Below, piece after piece: positions 33,445 to 42,486 of a stretch of DNA of 64,000 nucleotides. Origin of the DNA: Kitasatospora sp044457565 (GTDB taxonomy: Bacteria > Actinomycetota > Actinomycetes > Streptomycetales > Streptomycetaceae); assembly GCF_044457565.1 (NCBI RefSeq), contig NZ_JBITGZ010000001.1, positions 434,001-498,000 on the forward strand, given 5' to 3'. Below the pieces are notes generated by a model that worked only from the letters and a program-made list of their open reading frames with translations, was not told the origin of the DNA and made no database searches. The number at the start of each line of letters is the position of its first letter. Positions within the stretch are counted from its first letter, which is position 1. Position numbers and translations under genes: made by a program.

Positions 33445-34047
33445 ATGACCACCACTCGTCCGACCGTCGCCATCGCCTTCCACTCCGGCTACGGCCACAC
33501 CGCCGTCCTGGCCGAGGCCGTCGCCCGCGGTGCCGCCACCGCCGGTGCCGACGTCGTCCCGATCGCCGTGGACACCATCACCGACGAGCAGTGGGCGCAG
33601 CTGGACGCCGCCGACGCGATCATCTTCGGCTCGCCCACCTACATGGGCACCGCCTCCGGCGCCTTCCACGTCTTCGGCGAGGCCAGCAGCAAGCGCTGGT
33701 TCACCAACGCCTGGGCCGACAAGCTGGCCGCCGGCTTCACCAACTCCGCCTCCAAGAGCGGCGACAAGTCCTCCACCCTGGCCGGCTTCCAGGTGCTCGC
33801 CGCCCAGCACGGCATGCACTGGGTCAACCTCGGTCTGAAGCCGGGCTGGAACTCCACCACCGCCAGCGAGAACGACCTCAACCGCCTCGGCTTCTTCGCC
33901 GGCGCGGCCGCGTCCACCCCGTCCGACGGCGGCGTGGACGCCGTGCACAAGGCCGACATCGCCACCGCCGAGCACCTCGGCGAGCGGGTCGCCCGGCACG
34001 CCGAGGTCGTCCTGGCGGGCCGGGCCGCCCTCGCCGCGCGCGGCTGA
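33445..34047 (+). CDS. Flavodoxin-like NAD(P)H:quinone oxidoreductase (WrbA-like)
   Basis: 200 residues. The FMN-binding flavodoxin fold is visible as VAIAFHSGYGHTAVLAEAVARGA (phosphate loop) and DAIIFGSPTYMGTASGAFHVFGEASSKRWF (isoalloxazine contacts), as in WrbA. It should reduce quinones by two electrons, avoiding semiquinone radicals. Control by the divergent HxlR gene fits quinone/electrophile stress. Preceded by a promoter at 33335-33364 with two ACTTGGT repeats. Confidence 0.9.
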   Translation: MTTTRPTVAIAFHSGYGHTAVLAEAVARGAATAGADVVPIAVDTITDEQWAQLDAADAIIFGSPTYMGTASGAFHVFGEASSKRWFTNAWADKLAAGFTNSASKSGDKSSTLAGFQVLAAQHGMHWVNLGLKPGWNSTTASENDLNRLGFFAGAAASTPSDGGVDAVHKADIATAEHLGERVARHAEVVLAGRAALAARG

Positions 34048-34108
34048 GCGACCCGCTCCGCCTCGCACCCCCACGCCGTCACGCTGGTACGCCGTCACGC
34101 GTCGCCCG

Positions 34109-35521
34109 TCACGCCGCCGGGTCCGTACCCGGTACGGCTGCCCGGCGGCGTCCGGTGTCCGGGTGCGGCCGCGCCGTGAGGTCCGCGCCGCTGGTCTCGG
34201 GCAGCAGCCGCACACAGAGCAGCGCGACCAGGCCGAGCCCCGCCAGGTACCAGCCGGCGGGCTCGGCCGTGCCGTACGCCTCGGTCAGCCTGGTCGCCAG
34301 CAGCGGCGTGGTCGCCCCGCCGATCACACCGCCGAGGTTGTACGTCAGCGCGGCTCCGCTGTAGCGGACCCGGGTCGGAAACAGCTCGGGCAGGTACGCG
34401 GCGACCGGCCCCAGCAGCAGTCCCAGCACCACCATCGCGCCCGCCAGTCCCAGGAACATCAGCGGCGTCCGCACCGTCTCCAGCAGCGGGAACAGCACCA
34501 GCGACCAGCCCGCCGCCAGCAGCGTGGCGACCTGGAGGGTGCGCCGGCGCCCCCAGACGTCGCTGCACCGGCCGCTGAACCAGACCGCCACCCCTTTGCC
34601 GACCGCCCCGACCAGCAGCATGCCCAGCACCAGGCTGCTGGAGGCGCCCAGCCCCGTGGTCGCGTACGCCAGCGAGTACGTCGTGGTCAGGTAGAACAGC
34701 GCGTACCCCACCGTGATCGCGCCCCCGCCGAGCAGCACCGCCCGGCCGTGGTCGCGCAGCACCTCCACGGCGGGCGTCCGGGCCCGGTCGGCCTCCGCCC
34801 TGAACAGCGGCGTCTCGTCGAGCCGCAGCCGGACGAACAGGCCCACCGCCACCAGGGCCAGCGAGGCCAGGAACGGCACCCGCCACCCCCAGCCGATCAG
34901 CGCGGCCTCGTCCAGCGACCGGGTGAGCAGCAGGAACACCCCGTTGGCGAGCGCGAACCCGACCGTCGGCCCGAGCTGGAGATACGCGCCGTACCGGCCG
35001 CGCCTGCCGGGCGGGGCGTTCTCGGCGATCAGCAGGGCCGCGCCGCCCCACTCACCGCCCAGCCCGACGCCCTGGCAGATCCGAAGCACCACCAGCACCA
35101 CCGGCGACCACCACCCCCAGGCGCCGTACCCCGGCAGCAGCCCGACGGCCGCCGTCGACAACCCCATCAGCAACAGCGACACCACCAGCGTCGCCTTGCG
35201 GCCGAGCCGGTCCCCGAAGTGGCCGAACAGCAGCGCCCCCAGCGGGCGCGCCAGGAACGCCACCGCGTAGACCGAGAAGGCCGCCAGCAAGGCGCCCACG
35301 CTGCCCAGTTCGGGGAAGAAGACCTTGCCGAACACGAGCGCTGCTGCTGTTCCGTAGATGAAGAAGTCGTAGAACTCGATCGCGGTGCCGATGAAGGCCG
35401 CACCGGCGGCCCGTCTCAACTCGGCGGCGGGGACGGGGACTGGGACTGGGACTGGGACAGAGTCGGGGACAGGGGCAGGGCCGGGGTGCTCACTGGTCTC
35501 ACGGCTCTCGTGGGTATCCAT
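34109..35521 (-). CDS. MFS transporter, metabolite:H+ symporter (MHS) type
   Basis: 470 residues from the ATG at 35521. The N-terminal tail is a Val-Pro repeat (PDSVPVPVPVPVP). Twelve membrane segments follow. MHS signatures: RRAAGAAFIGTAIEFYDFFIYGTAAALVFGKVFFPE and GHFGDRLGRKATLV, with RICQGVGLGGEWGGAALL. Such proteins import dicarboxylates, shikimate or proline/betaine with protons. Substrate not predictable. Downstream of and convergent with the reductase gene. Confidence 0.9.
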   Translation of the reverse strand: MDTHESRETSEHPGPAPVPDSVPVPVPVPVPAAELRRAAGAAFIGTAIEFYDFFIYGTAAALVFGKVFFPELGSVGALLAAFSVYAVAFLARPLGALLFGHFGDRLGRKATLVVSLLLMGLSTAAVGLLPGYGAWGWWSPVVLVVLRICQGVGLGGEWGGAALLIAENAPPGRRGRYGAYLQLGPTVGFALANGVFLLLTRSLDEAALIGWGWRVPFLASLALVAVGLFVRLRLDETPLFRAEADRARTPAVEVLRDHGRAVLLGGGAITVGYALFYLTTTYSLAYATTGLGASSSLVLGMLLVGAVGKGVAVWFSGRCSDVWGRRRTLQVATLLAAGWSLVLFPLLETVRTPLMFLGLAGAMVVLGLLLGPVAAYLPELFPTRVRYSGAALTYNLGGVIGGATTPLLATRLTEAYGTAEPAGWYLAGLGLVALLCVRLLPETSGADLTARPHPDTGRRRAAVPGTDPAA

Positions 35522-35725
35522 ACCGCCACATTGGAGACGTTCCGGGGCATGCCGACAGCGGCCACCCGAGTGACGGCGGTGCACTCTCGGGGCGTGCGGA
35601 CACCCGTGCACGCTCCCGCGCCGCCACCACGCCGCCAGCGCCGCTCCGCCACCGCCAATCCGCACGGACCCGGACCGCCCCTGGCCGGCCGTGGCCGGCC
35701 CTTCGCGGCGACCCCCGCGACCGAC

Positions 35726-37594
35726 CTACGCGGTGATCCGCAGCGCGCCGACGCCCTCGGCGTCGGCCAGCAACAGGATGCCGTCCGGCGTGACATCCGC
35801 CCCCGCGAGCGGACCGGCCGAGAGGAACACCGCCACCGGCCGGTCACCCGTACGCGCCCAGATCCGCAGCTCGGCGGCGCCCGAGCCACCCGTACCCGGC
35901 TGCGCCGCGGTGAGCGCGTACCGGGCGTCGGCCCGCGCGCCCTCGCTCGGCGCGGCCAGCCGCTCCGGGAACGGCAGCGGCGCCCCGCTCACCGCGTCGT
36001 ACCCGGCCAGCTCGGTGCCCTCCACCGCCGGCAACGCGACCAGCACCGCGGGCGAGCCGTCCGGCGCGTACGCGGCGCCCACCGCGGTGACCTCCGGCAG
36101 CGACTGCCACCAGAGCGTGCGCCACGGCAGGCAGGGGCCGAGGTCGAGCTCCGGCAGACCCTCCCGGTGCCAGGCGTGCTCCAGCAGCCCGGCCCGCACC
36201 GCCGGGCCGGCCTCCGCGCCGATCAGCAGCGGGGCGAGCCGCAGCCAGGTTCGGGCCTGCGGCGGCACCTCCACCCGCCGGCTCACCAGGCATTCCACGG
36301 CGGCGCGCAGCACCACCTGCGGGGAGTGCAGCAGGAAGCCGGGGTCGGCCAGCAGCTCGGGCAGCTGCCCGGCGGCCAGGGCGTGCCCGGTCAGCAGCTC
36401 CCGGACGGCGGGGTCGAGCGCCGCCCACCGCTGCGGCCCGCCGCCGGGCACGGCGTCCAGCAGAGCCCGGGTGATCCTCCGCTGGGCCTCCCGCACGGCG
36501 GTGCCGAGCCCCTCGCGTACCTCGGCCCCGACGGCCGGGTGCAGCAGCCTGACTGCGGGCTCCCCGCCGTCCTGGCCGCCGCTGTGGCTGCTGCTCGGCC
36601 CGCCGTCCGCCGCGCCGCCCCGGGTGCCCGCCCCGACCGGCACCACGAACGGCGCCACCAGCGCGTGCCCGTCCAGCAGCGCCACGGAGAGATCCCGCCC
36701 CGCCACGGCGGACGCCAGCCGTACCCAGAGCGAACGCGGGAGCGCCGCGCCCTCACCCGCCAGCGCGAGCGGGACGAGCAGCCTGCGCAGCGTCAGTTCG
36801 TCGGCGCCGCAGCGGGCGGCGTGCAGCGCGATGGCGTCGGCGACACTCGCGGGCAGCTCCTGCGGGGTGGCCGGCCGGGCGGACTGCGGATCGTCGTGGT
36901 CCGGCGGGACGCTGCGCAACGACCGGGCGGCGAGACGCACCACCAGCGGGCTGCGCGCCGTTCTCGCCAGCGCGGCGGCCAGGCCCGCCCGGGTCCGGTC
37001 CCCGAGCTCGGCCTGAGCCTGCGCCGTCAGGGCTCCGCGGTCCGCCCACCGCTCCTCGTCCAGGTCGAGCACCGCGACCTGGCCCGGCGGCAGCTGATCG
37101 GCGAGCCAGTCGGCCTGCGGGCGAGGCAGGTCGGCGAGCAGCCGTACCCCCGGTGACTGGGCGAGCGGGCTGAGCACCGACCGGGTCGCCTTGGCCGCCT
37201 CGTCGAACTCCCGCAGCACCCCGACGCGGTCCACGTCCAGCACCACGACGGCGACCGGCGCGTCCTCGTCCAGCCCGGCGAGCCGCTCGTACACCTCGGC
37301 GGTGGCACCCGCCCCGGGGACGAGCCCGTCCGCGACCCGCCCGAGCAACTGCGCCGAGGTGAGCCCGGCACCGCCGACCACCAGCGGGCGGCTCGTCCCG
37401 CCGCCGAGGAAGTCCGTGATCAACCGGGTCCGCCCACTACCCGGGCCGCCCGTCACCAGCAGCACCCTGGGCGCCCCCGGCCCACCGAGCTGCCAGGCGC
37501 TCAACTCCCCCAGGGCGGCGGCGCGGCCGCCCTGGTCAGCCTGTGGGTGCCGGTTCGGGTGCGGCTGGTGGCCGACGGTGCTCGGGGCGGTCAT
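35726..37594 (-). CDS. P-loop NTPase (STAND/AAA-like) divergent from T7SS genes
   Basis: 622 residues from the ATG at 37594 (MTAPSTVGHQPHPN), behind GAGGGAGAG. Walker A is LLVTGGPGSGRTRLI and Walker B VAVVVLDVD; an ATPase core of ~250 residues is followed by a helical region and a C-terminal part rich in tryptophan/aromatic repeats (PCLPWRTLWWQSLPEVTAVGAAYAPDG) that may be the start of beta-propeller blades. No transmembrane segment or DNA-binding domain seen. It has a divergent neighbour encoding a T7SS-type protein, which suggests but does not prove a link. Confidence 0.75.
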   Translation of the reverse strand: MTAPSTVGHQPHPNRHPQADQGGRAAALGELSAWQLGGPGAPRVLLVTGGPGSGRTRLITDFLGGGTSRPLVVGGAGLTSAQLLGRVADGLVPGAGATAEVYERLAGLDEDAPVAVVVLDVDRVGVLREFDEAAKATRSVLSPLAQSPGVRLLADLPRPQADWLADQLPPGQVAVLDLDEERWADRGALTAQAQAELGDRTRAGLAAALARTARSPLVVRLAARSLRSVPPDHDDPQSARPATPQELPASVADAIALHAARCGADELTLRRLLVPLALAGEGAALPRSLWVRLASAVAGRDLSVALLDGHALVAPFVVPVGAGTRGGAADGGPSSSHSGGQDGGEPAVRLLHPAVGAEVREGLGTAVREAQRRITRALLDAVPGGGPQRWAALDPAVRELLTGHALAAGQLPELLADPGFLLHSPQVVLRAAVECLVSRRVEVPPQARTWLRLAPLLIGAEAGPAVRAGLLEHAWHREGLPELDLGPCLPWRTLWWQSLPEVTAVGAAYAPDGSPAVLVALPAVEGTELAGYDAVSGAPLPFPERLAAPSEGARADARYALTAAQPGTGGSGAAELRIWARTGDRPVAVFLSAGPLAGADVTPDGILLLADAEGVGALRITA

Positions 37595-37896
37595 TCCCAC
37601 TCTCTCCCTCGTCGCGATGGAGGTCATCGCGGCACGGGACACCCGCACGGCGACCACACCCCGTGCCCTGCCCCCGCACAACCGGCAACCCCCCACGGCC
37701 CACCCGGAGGTGACCTGTCTGCCGCTCAGCGTAGTGCCAGCAACGCCCCCCATCCGGCAGCGGGGCCGCATCCCCCTGCGCGGGCATGTTGAGTATCCGA
37801 ACTCATGCGGGCCACCCGAAGTGGCCGCTAGCTTTGGTCGGCCGCACACAAACGGGCGGTATCCCACAGGACGACGGCGAGACGAGGAGGACGACT
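37595..37896. other. Divergent intergenic region, NTPase and EspC-like gene
   Basis: 302 bp. GAGGAGG precedes the EspC-like GTG. The part nearest the GTG is less GC-rich (TTGAGTATCCGAACTCATG around 37790), which may contain a promoter for the plus-strand operon; I cannot assign boxes with confidence. Confidence 0.4.
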
Positions 37897-38520
37897 GTGG
37901 CCCCATCGGGCTCCGGATACAAGGTCGATCCCGACGAGTTGGACGCGGCCGGCAAGAACGGTCACCAGGTAGCGTCCGCAGTCCCAGGTGAGACGAAGGT
38001 GGTCCTCATCGCCAGTGACCAGGCCGAGGGCAGCCTGCGTGGCTGGCAGACCGGGGCGGCGCTCAACGACTGCACCGACGCATGGCGGCAGATGCTCGAC
38101 GAGTTCGCCAAGGAGATTGATCAGACCGCCGCCAATCTCACCGAGAACGCCCGGACCTACCGGGAAGGTGACGCCAACGTCGCCAGGGCGATGAACCCAC
38201 CCGTCGCAGGACCGGGCAACGCCGGCGTCATGAACGCCCGGCTCAACACAGCGGCGATCGCCGACACCGCCACGCGAGCAGCAGTCGCGGGAGTCGATGG
38301 TCACTACACCACCGGACCCGCGTTCCAGGAACGACCTGCCTTCATCACCGGTCCGGTGAGCACAAGGCCCACGCCCGCCGACTCCGGCGATCCGTTCCTC
38401 ACTCGCCTGCCCGGGCAGATTCCCTTCCGGACTCACCAGTTCGACCGCCCGTCCCCTGAGGGCAGGGACCGCATGGCCCAGGTGATCCACAGCGAGGGCC
38501 CCAACCCGGTGGGGCTCTGA
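37897..38520 (+). CDS. EspC-like type VII secretion-associated protein
   Basis: 207 residues from GTG 37897 (VAPSGSGYKVDPDELDAAGKNGH), behind GAGGAGG. The N-terminal ~110 residues are helical with YKVDPDELDAAGKNGHQVA and RGWQTGAALNDCTDAWRQML, then a helix EEFAKEIDQTAANLTENARTYREGD-like segment: the EspC/WXG100 helical hairpin with a Trp-x-x-Gly turn rather than strict WxG. The C-terminal half is Pro-rich and disordered. First gene of a three-gene plus-strand unit (4-bp spacing to the hydrolase). Probably a chaperone-like or co-secreted partner of the hydrolase. Confidence 0.8.
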   Translation: MAPSGSGYKVDPDELDAAGKNGHQVASAVPGETKVVLIASDQAEGSLRGWQTGAALNDCTDAWRQMLDEFAKEIDQTAANLTENARTYREGDANVARAMNPPVAGPGNAGVMNARLNTAAIADTATRAAVAGVDGHYTTGPAFQERPAFITGPVSTRPTPADSGDPFLTRLPGQIPFRTHQFDRPSPEGRDRMAQVIHSEGPNPVGL

Positions 38521-38523
38521 CCC

Positions 38524-40278
38524 ATGGACATTCCAACCCTGCGCGACGCCAAGCCCAGCGATCTCCACGGCGCTGCGGACGCCTACGACCAACTAGACAA
38601 TGCGTTCACGACCCATCTGGCGGACTGGCGGAGCGGCACCGCCAACCGGGTCAAGAACTGCGGCTGGACCGGTGACGCCGCCGACAGCGCCAACTTCTCG
38701 ATCCGCGAAACGGACAAGAAGCTCCACGCCGCGGGCATCGAACTCACCTACATCAGCCGCGTCCTGCGCCAGGGGGCCGAGGCCTTCCTGCTGGCCCAGT
38801 CCCAACTGCAACAGGCTCTGGCCGACGCCAAGACACACGACCTTGTTGTCCACGACGATGGCCAGATCTCCTGGGGCCCATCCAAGGAAGTCCAGAACGG
38901 CGACGGGCTCAAAGAGCTCGACAGAGCGAAGAAGCACCAGGCCGAACTCATCAGCGACCGCATCGCCAAGGCCTTGGGCAACGCGGCCCAAGCGGACCGC
39001 ACCACCGCCGAACGCCTCCGAAACTACACCGCCAAGGCCCGCACAAAGTCCGGTCTCGACCTCGCCGGCGCCACCTCGCAGCAGGCCGTGACGATCGCCT
39101 CCTTCGGCGGCTCCGACCCCATCGACGCCATGTTCCCCAAACCGGACGCCTCGCCCACCGAGGTCAATTCCTGGTGGAAGGGCCTCACCCCTGAGGAGCA
39201 GAATCGCCTCATCGAGGCGCACCCGGAGCGCATCGGCAACCGCGACGGTATCCCCGCGGATGTCCGCGACCAGGCCAACCGGAAGAACCTGAGCACCCTT
39301 ATCGACCAGTACCGGAAGCTGAATCCACCGTCCGCCGAGCAGAAAGCAAAGCTGGAAGGCTTCGAAGCGATCAAGGCGAAGATCGACGAGGGTGAGAGGA
39401 ACGCAGCCCAGCGGGACAAGCCGAAGCCGTACCTGATCGGCATCGGCGATCAGGGCCAGGGCCGAGCGATCCTCTCCTACGGGAACCCCGATACCGCACA
39501 GAACGTGGCGTCGTACGTTCCTGGCACCAGCACGACGCTGAAGGGGGTCGGCGGCTCCGACGCAGACCGAGCAGAGCGTATCTGGGAAAGCGCAAGGGGG
39601 CTCAACGGCAAGCAGTCCACAGCCTCGATGGTGTGGCTCGGCTACGACGCTCCGCCCGAGATTCCCGACGCGGCGGACGGAGGCAGGGCAGGGGTCGGCG
39701 CCGTTTCGTACCAGAAGTTCATGCAAGGCCTGCAAGCCACCCACCAAGGCGATCCGGCCCATGTCGCTTCGGTGGGGCACAGCTACGGCTCCACCGTTGT
39801 CGGGCTGGCGGCCCAACTGCCCGGAGGGCTCGCCGCGAACGATGTCGTCCTGGTCGGGAGCCCGGGAGTCGGGGCCGACAACGCTTCGAAGCTCAGCGTC
39901 GGAGCCGACCACGTCTGGGTCGGCTCCGGCATGGTCGACCCCGTGACCCAACTACCGTCCCCCGCCGACGTGGCTGGCGGAAGCCTCACCGGAATGACGA
40001 TCGGGTCGGTCGTGGGTCCGTGGGGCACGCTCGGGGGCAGCGCACTCGGAGGCGTGGGAGGACACATCATTTCCGGTAGCGACGACCGTTGGTTCGGCAA
40101 GGACCCTGCCAGCGAGGCATTCGGAGGACAGCGATTCACCGTGGACGACTTCAACCCGAACAACCCGGCCGACTTCGCCGGCACTCATTCGCTCTACTTC
40201 AGAGACCAGTCCCTCGACAACATCGGCGCCATCGTGGTCGGCGACCTGGGCTCAGTCAAGCGGGAGGAGAAGCGATGA
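38524..40278 (+). CDS. WXG100-like N-domain fused to DUF1023 alpha/beta hydrolase
   Basis: 584 residues. The N-terminal ~150 residues form a helical WXG100-like domain (GWTGDAADSANFSIRE). The C-terminal half is an alpha/beta hydrolase with the nucleophile elbow VASVGHSYGSTVVGLAAQ (Ser of GHSYGS) and downstream NDVVLVGSPGVGADNASKLSVG, which is the DUF1023 family. So it looks like a T7SS-type secreted lipase/esterase-like effector. Downstream of an EspC-like partner and overlapping a lipoprotein gene by 4 bp (ATGA). The DNA is noticeably less GC-rich than neighbouring genes. The substrate is unknown. Confidence 0.85.
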   Translation: MDIPTLRDAKPSDLHGAADAYDQLDNAFTTHLADWRSGTANRVKNCGWTGDAADSANFSIRETDKKLHAAGIELTYISRVLRQGAEAFLLAQSQLQQALADAKTHDLVVHDDGQISWGPSKEVQNGDGLKELDRAKKHQAELISDRIAKALGNAAQADRTTAERLRNYTAKARTKSGLDLAGATSQQAVTIASFGGSDPIDAMFPKPDASPTEVNSWWKGLTPEEQNRLIEAHPERIGNRDGIPADVRDQANRKNLSTLIDQYRKLNPPSAEQKAKLEGFEAIKAKIDEGERNAAQRDKPKPYLIGIGDQGQGRAILSYGNPDTAQNVASYVPGTSTTLKGVGGSDADRAERIWESARGLNGKQSTASMVWLGYDAPPEIPDAADGGRAGVGAVSYQKFMQGLQATHQGDPAHVASVGHSYGSTVVGLAAQLPGGLAANDVVLVGSPGVGADNASKLSVGADHVWVGSGMVDPVTQLPSPADVAGGSLTGMTIGSVVGPWGTLGGSALGGVGGHIISGSDDRWFGKDPASEAFGGQRFTVDDFNPNNPADFAGTHSLYFRDQSLDNIGAIVVGDLGSVKREEKR

Positions 40279-40826
40279 CCAAGCGCTTTCGGCGGTTCCT
40301 CCCGGCCGTGGCTCTGCTTCTCGCCACAGGCCTGTTGACCGGATGCTCCACGCTCTCCAGCCCGACGACGGTCTCGGTGTTCGACGCACGGCAGGAGCTG
40401 GATGCGCTGATGGACTACACGGTCGGAGCCGTGAACCCGAAGCTGGAGTGGGCTTCGGACCCGTACAGCATGGCCGAGGACAAGGACGACCTCACCGGCA
40501 AGGAACCGGGCACCGTGACGGTTTACACCGCACGTCACCTCAAGACGATCGTCGGCCCTTCGAAGGCGGAAGAGCTGTTCAGTGCGGTAGAGAAGCGATT
40601 GAGGGAGAAGGACTACCGCCCTGAACGGACCGCCAGGAGCCTGACAGTCACGCAGGGCAGGATCTACTTCAACCTGGAGAACCACCAGGACGGCTTCGGC
40701 GTCCGGGTCGAGTACGGCCCCGCCGCTGACCCGCACAACTCCACGGTCTTCGACCCTGCCACCCCTGTGGTCGAACAGGCGGTCATGTCCCGGGGGACGG
40801 TCACCGACCCGTACTGGTCCCACTGA
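40275..40826 (+). CDS. Lipoprotein, putative partner of T7SS hydrolase
   Basis: 183 residues. ATG overlaps the hydrolase stop (ATGA) with GGAGGAG upstream. Signal peptide with lipobox LLTGC (Cys ~24), so it is anchored on the outside of the membrane. The mature part (ALMDYTVGAVNPKLEW, VYTARHLKTIVGPSKAEELF, DGFGVRVEYG) is small and has no domain I recognise. Coupled translation and location suggest an immunity or specificity factor for the hydrolase (inference). It ends before a strong hairpin. Confidence 0.8.
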   Translation: MTKRFRRFLPAVALLLATGLLTGCSTLSSPTTVSVFDARQELDALMDYTVGAVNPKLEWASDPYSMAEDKDDLTGKEPGTVTVYTARHLKTIVGPSKAEELFSAVEKRLREKDYRPERTARSLTVTQGRIYFNLENHQDGFGVRVEYGPAADPHNSTVFDPATPVVEQAVMSRGTVTDPYWSH

Positions 40827-40845
40827 CGAGGCCACTTGCACCACA

Positions 40846-40884
40846 AAGGGCGGGCAGTGGCCACATCGGCCGCTGCCCGCCCTT
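40846..40884. terminator. Bidirectional terminator
   Basis: 17-bp arms with one G-T pair (left 40846-40862, right 40868-40884; AAGGGCGGGCAG and its complement outermost) between the convergent lipoprotein and mycosin genes, with A and T runs at the ends. Confidence 0.85.
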
Positions 40885-40892
40885 CTGTTCTG

Positions 40893-42383
40893 CTACTGGG
40901 CGTACGGGTTGTCGCCGGGCGGGGTCGCCGGCGGCTCGTAGACCGGAGGCGGCGGCGGGGTGCCGGGGCCGCCCTGCGGCGGGAGCTGCTGACCGTACGA
41001 GGACTGCGGGGCTGCAGGGGCTGCGGGAGCCGCCACCGGCTCGGGTGAGGCCGCTGTGGCGGCCGAGCGCCTGCGGAGCAGCGCGAACACGACTCCGCCG
41101 ACGAGGAGTACACCCACCACGCCGCCGCCGATGATCAGCGGCAGGTTGCCGGAGCCGGAGTCGGAGTTGGCGTCGGCGGCGACCGTCTTGGTCCCCGGGA
41201 CGTCGACCGGCTCGCTGCCCTCCCCCGGCGTCCCGCTGGGCGCCGCACCGGGCTCGGACGCCGCCGGGGACGCGGGCGCGGTGGTCGCCTGGCCCGGGTC
41301 GGTGGCGGGCGCGCTGCTGCCGGGCGCGGGCTCGGAGGGATCCGGCTCACTGTCGAGCTGGCTGACGTTGGCCGGCCCCGGGTCACCCGGCGTGGCGAGC
41401 GCGACGCGGGGGCGGACGATGCCGTAGCCGATCTGGTCGGTGCGGCTTGCACCGTTCTGCGGCTTGCCGGCGGTGTTGATCAGGACGCGCAGGATCTGGT
41501 TCGCAGTCCACTCCGGGTGGACGGACCAGAGCAGCGCGGCGGAGCCGGATACCAGCGCGGTGGCGTCGGAGGTCCCGTGGCCCTTGCAGTAGCCCGACGC
41601 GGCCGTGCACGCGTTGAACATGTCCATGCCCGGCGCGGCAAGGTCGACCTGGCGGCCACGCTCCGACTCGGAGGTGACCGCGCCCGCCCGGTCGGTTGCA
41701 CCGACTCCGACGACTCCGGGCAGAGCAGCCGGGTACTCAACCGGGTTCCCCTGCGCAGCGGAGTTCCCGACCCCTGCCACCACAAGGGAGCCCTTCGAAG
41801 TGGCATACGACACGGCGGACTTCAGAGCGTTGAAGTCGGCGGTAGAGGCTCCGGCTCCGGCAGAGGCCTGCGAGATGCTGATGATCTTGGCGCCTTGATC
41901 GGCTGCATAGGTAATGGCCTGGCCGATCTGCTTGAAGAACTCCGAGGCGGTAACGCCAGTCGAGTTGTCATCGTTCTTGATCTTGATGGGAAGGATTCTG
42001 GCAGCAGGCGCAAGGCCGTAGGCCCCCTTTCCACCCAGGCCCTTCCCGGTGGCAGCGATGAGACCCACCATCTCTGTGCCGTGACTCTCCTTGTAGGCCC
42101 CGACTCCGCCCGGCAACCCGCTGAAGTCCTTACCCGGCAGAAACTGGCCGACAAGGTCCGGGTGATCCAGCTTGAATCCGCTGTCGATCACCGCGACGGT
42201 GATGCCCGCACCCTTGGTGGTCTGCCACATCTCCGGTGCCTTCATGGCGTCCAGATGCCACTGCTGGTCCCGGATCGAGTCGGCCGCCATGGCCGACGGT
42301 GCGGCCAGTCCCAACACCACACCTGCCGCCAGCAATCCTGCGGCGAAACGCCGCCCTCGCGCTCCCACGCCCGTCCGCAGCAT
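40893..42383 (-). CDS. mycP: Type VII secretion-associated subtilisin-like serine protease (mycosin)
   Basis: 496 residues. The ATG at 42383 follows GAGGGAG. Signal peptide ends ...AAPSAMAADS. S8 triad: Asp in VAVIDSGFKLDHPD, His in ESHGTEMVGL, Ser in GHGTSDATALVSG. C-terminal: Pro/Ser-rich linker, membrane segment LPLIIGGGVVGVLLVGGVVFAL, then RRR and a Pro/Gln-rich cytoplasmic tail. This is the MycP layout (extracytoplasmic protease tethered by a C-terminal helix) that matures ESX substrates such as EspB. Directly downstream of a WXG protein and convergent with the hydrolase/lipoprotein pair. Confidence 0.92.
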   Translation of the reverse strand: MLRTGVGARGRRFAAGLLAAGVVLGLAAPSAMAADSIRDQQWHLDAMKAPEMWQTTKGAGITVAVIDSGFKLDHPDLVGQFLPGKDFSGLPGGVGAYKESHGTEMVGLIAATGKGLGGKGAYGLAPAARILPIKIKNDDNSTGVTASEFFKQIGQAITYAADQGAKIISISQASAGAGASTADFNALKSAVSYATSKGSLVVAGVGNSAAQGNPVEYPAALPGVVGVGATDRAGAVTSESERGRQVDLAAPGMDMFNACTAASGYCKGHGTSDATALVSGSAALLWSVHPEWTANQILRVLINTAGKPQNGASRTDQIGYGIVRPRVALATPGDPGPANVSQLDSEPDPSEPAPGSSAPATDPGQATTAPASPAASEPGAAPSGTPGEGSEPVDVPGTKTVAADANSDSGSGNLPLIIGGGVVGVLLVGGVVFALLRRRSAATAASPEPVAAPAAPAAPQSSYGQQLPPQGGPGTPPPPPVYEPPATPPGDNPYAQ

Positions 42384-42486
42384 CACAAGCTCCCTCGTCG
42401 CTCCCCGTCGACCGAGGACTTCGCCCCCGGACAGGTCTGCCCGGCCACCAGGTGTCGCCCTGGTGGCCGGGCAGTTGGTCTGGCCC

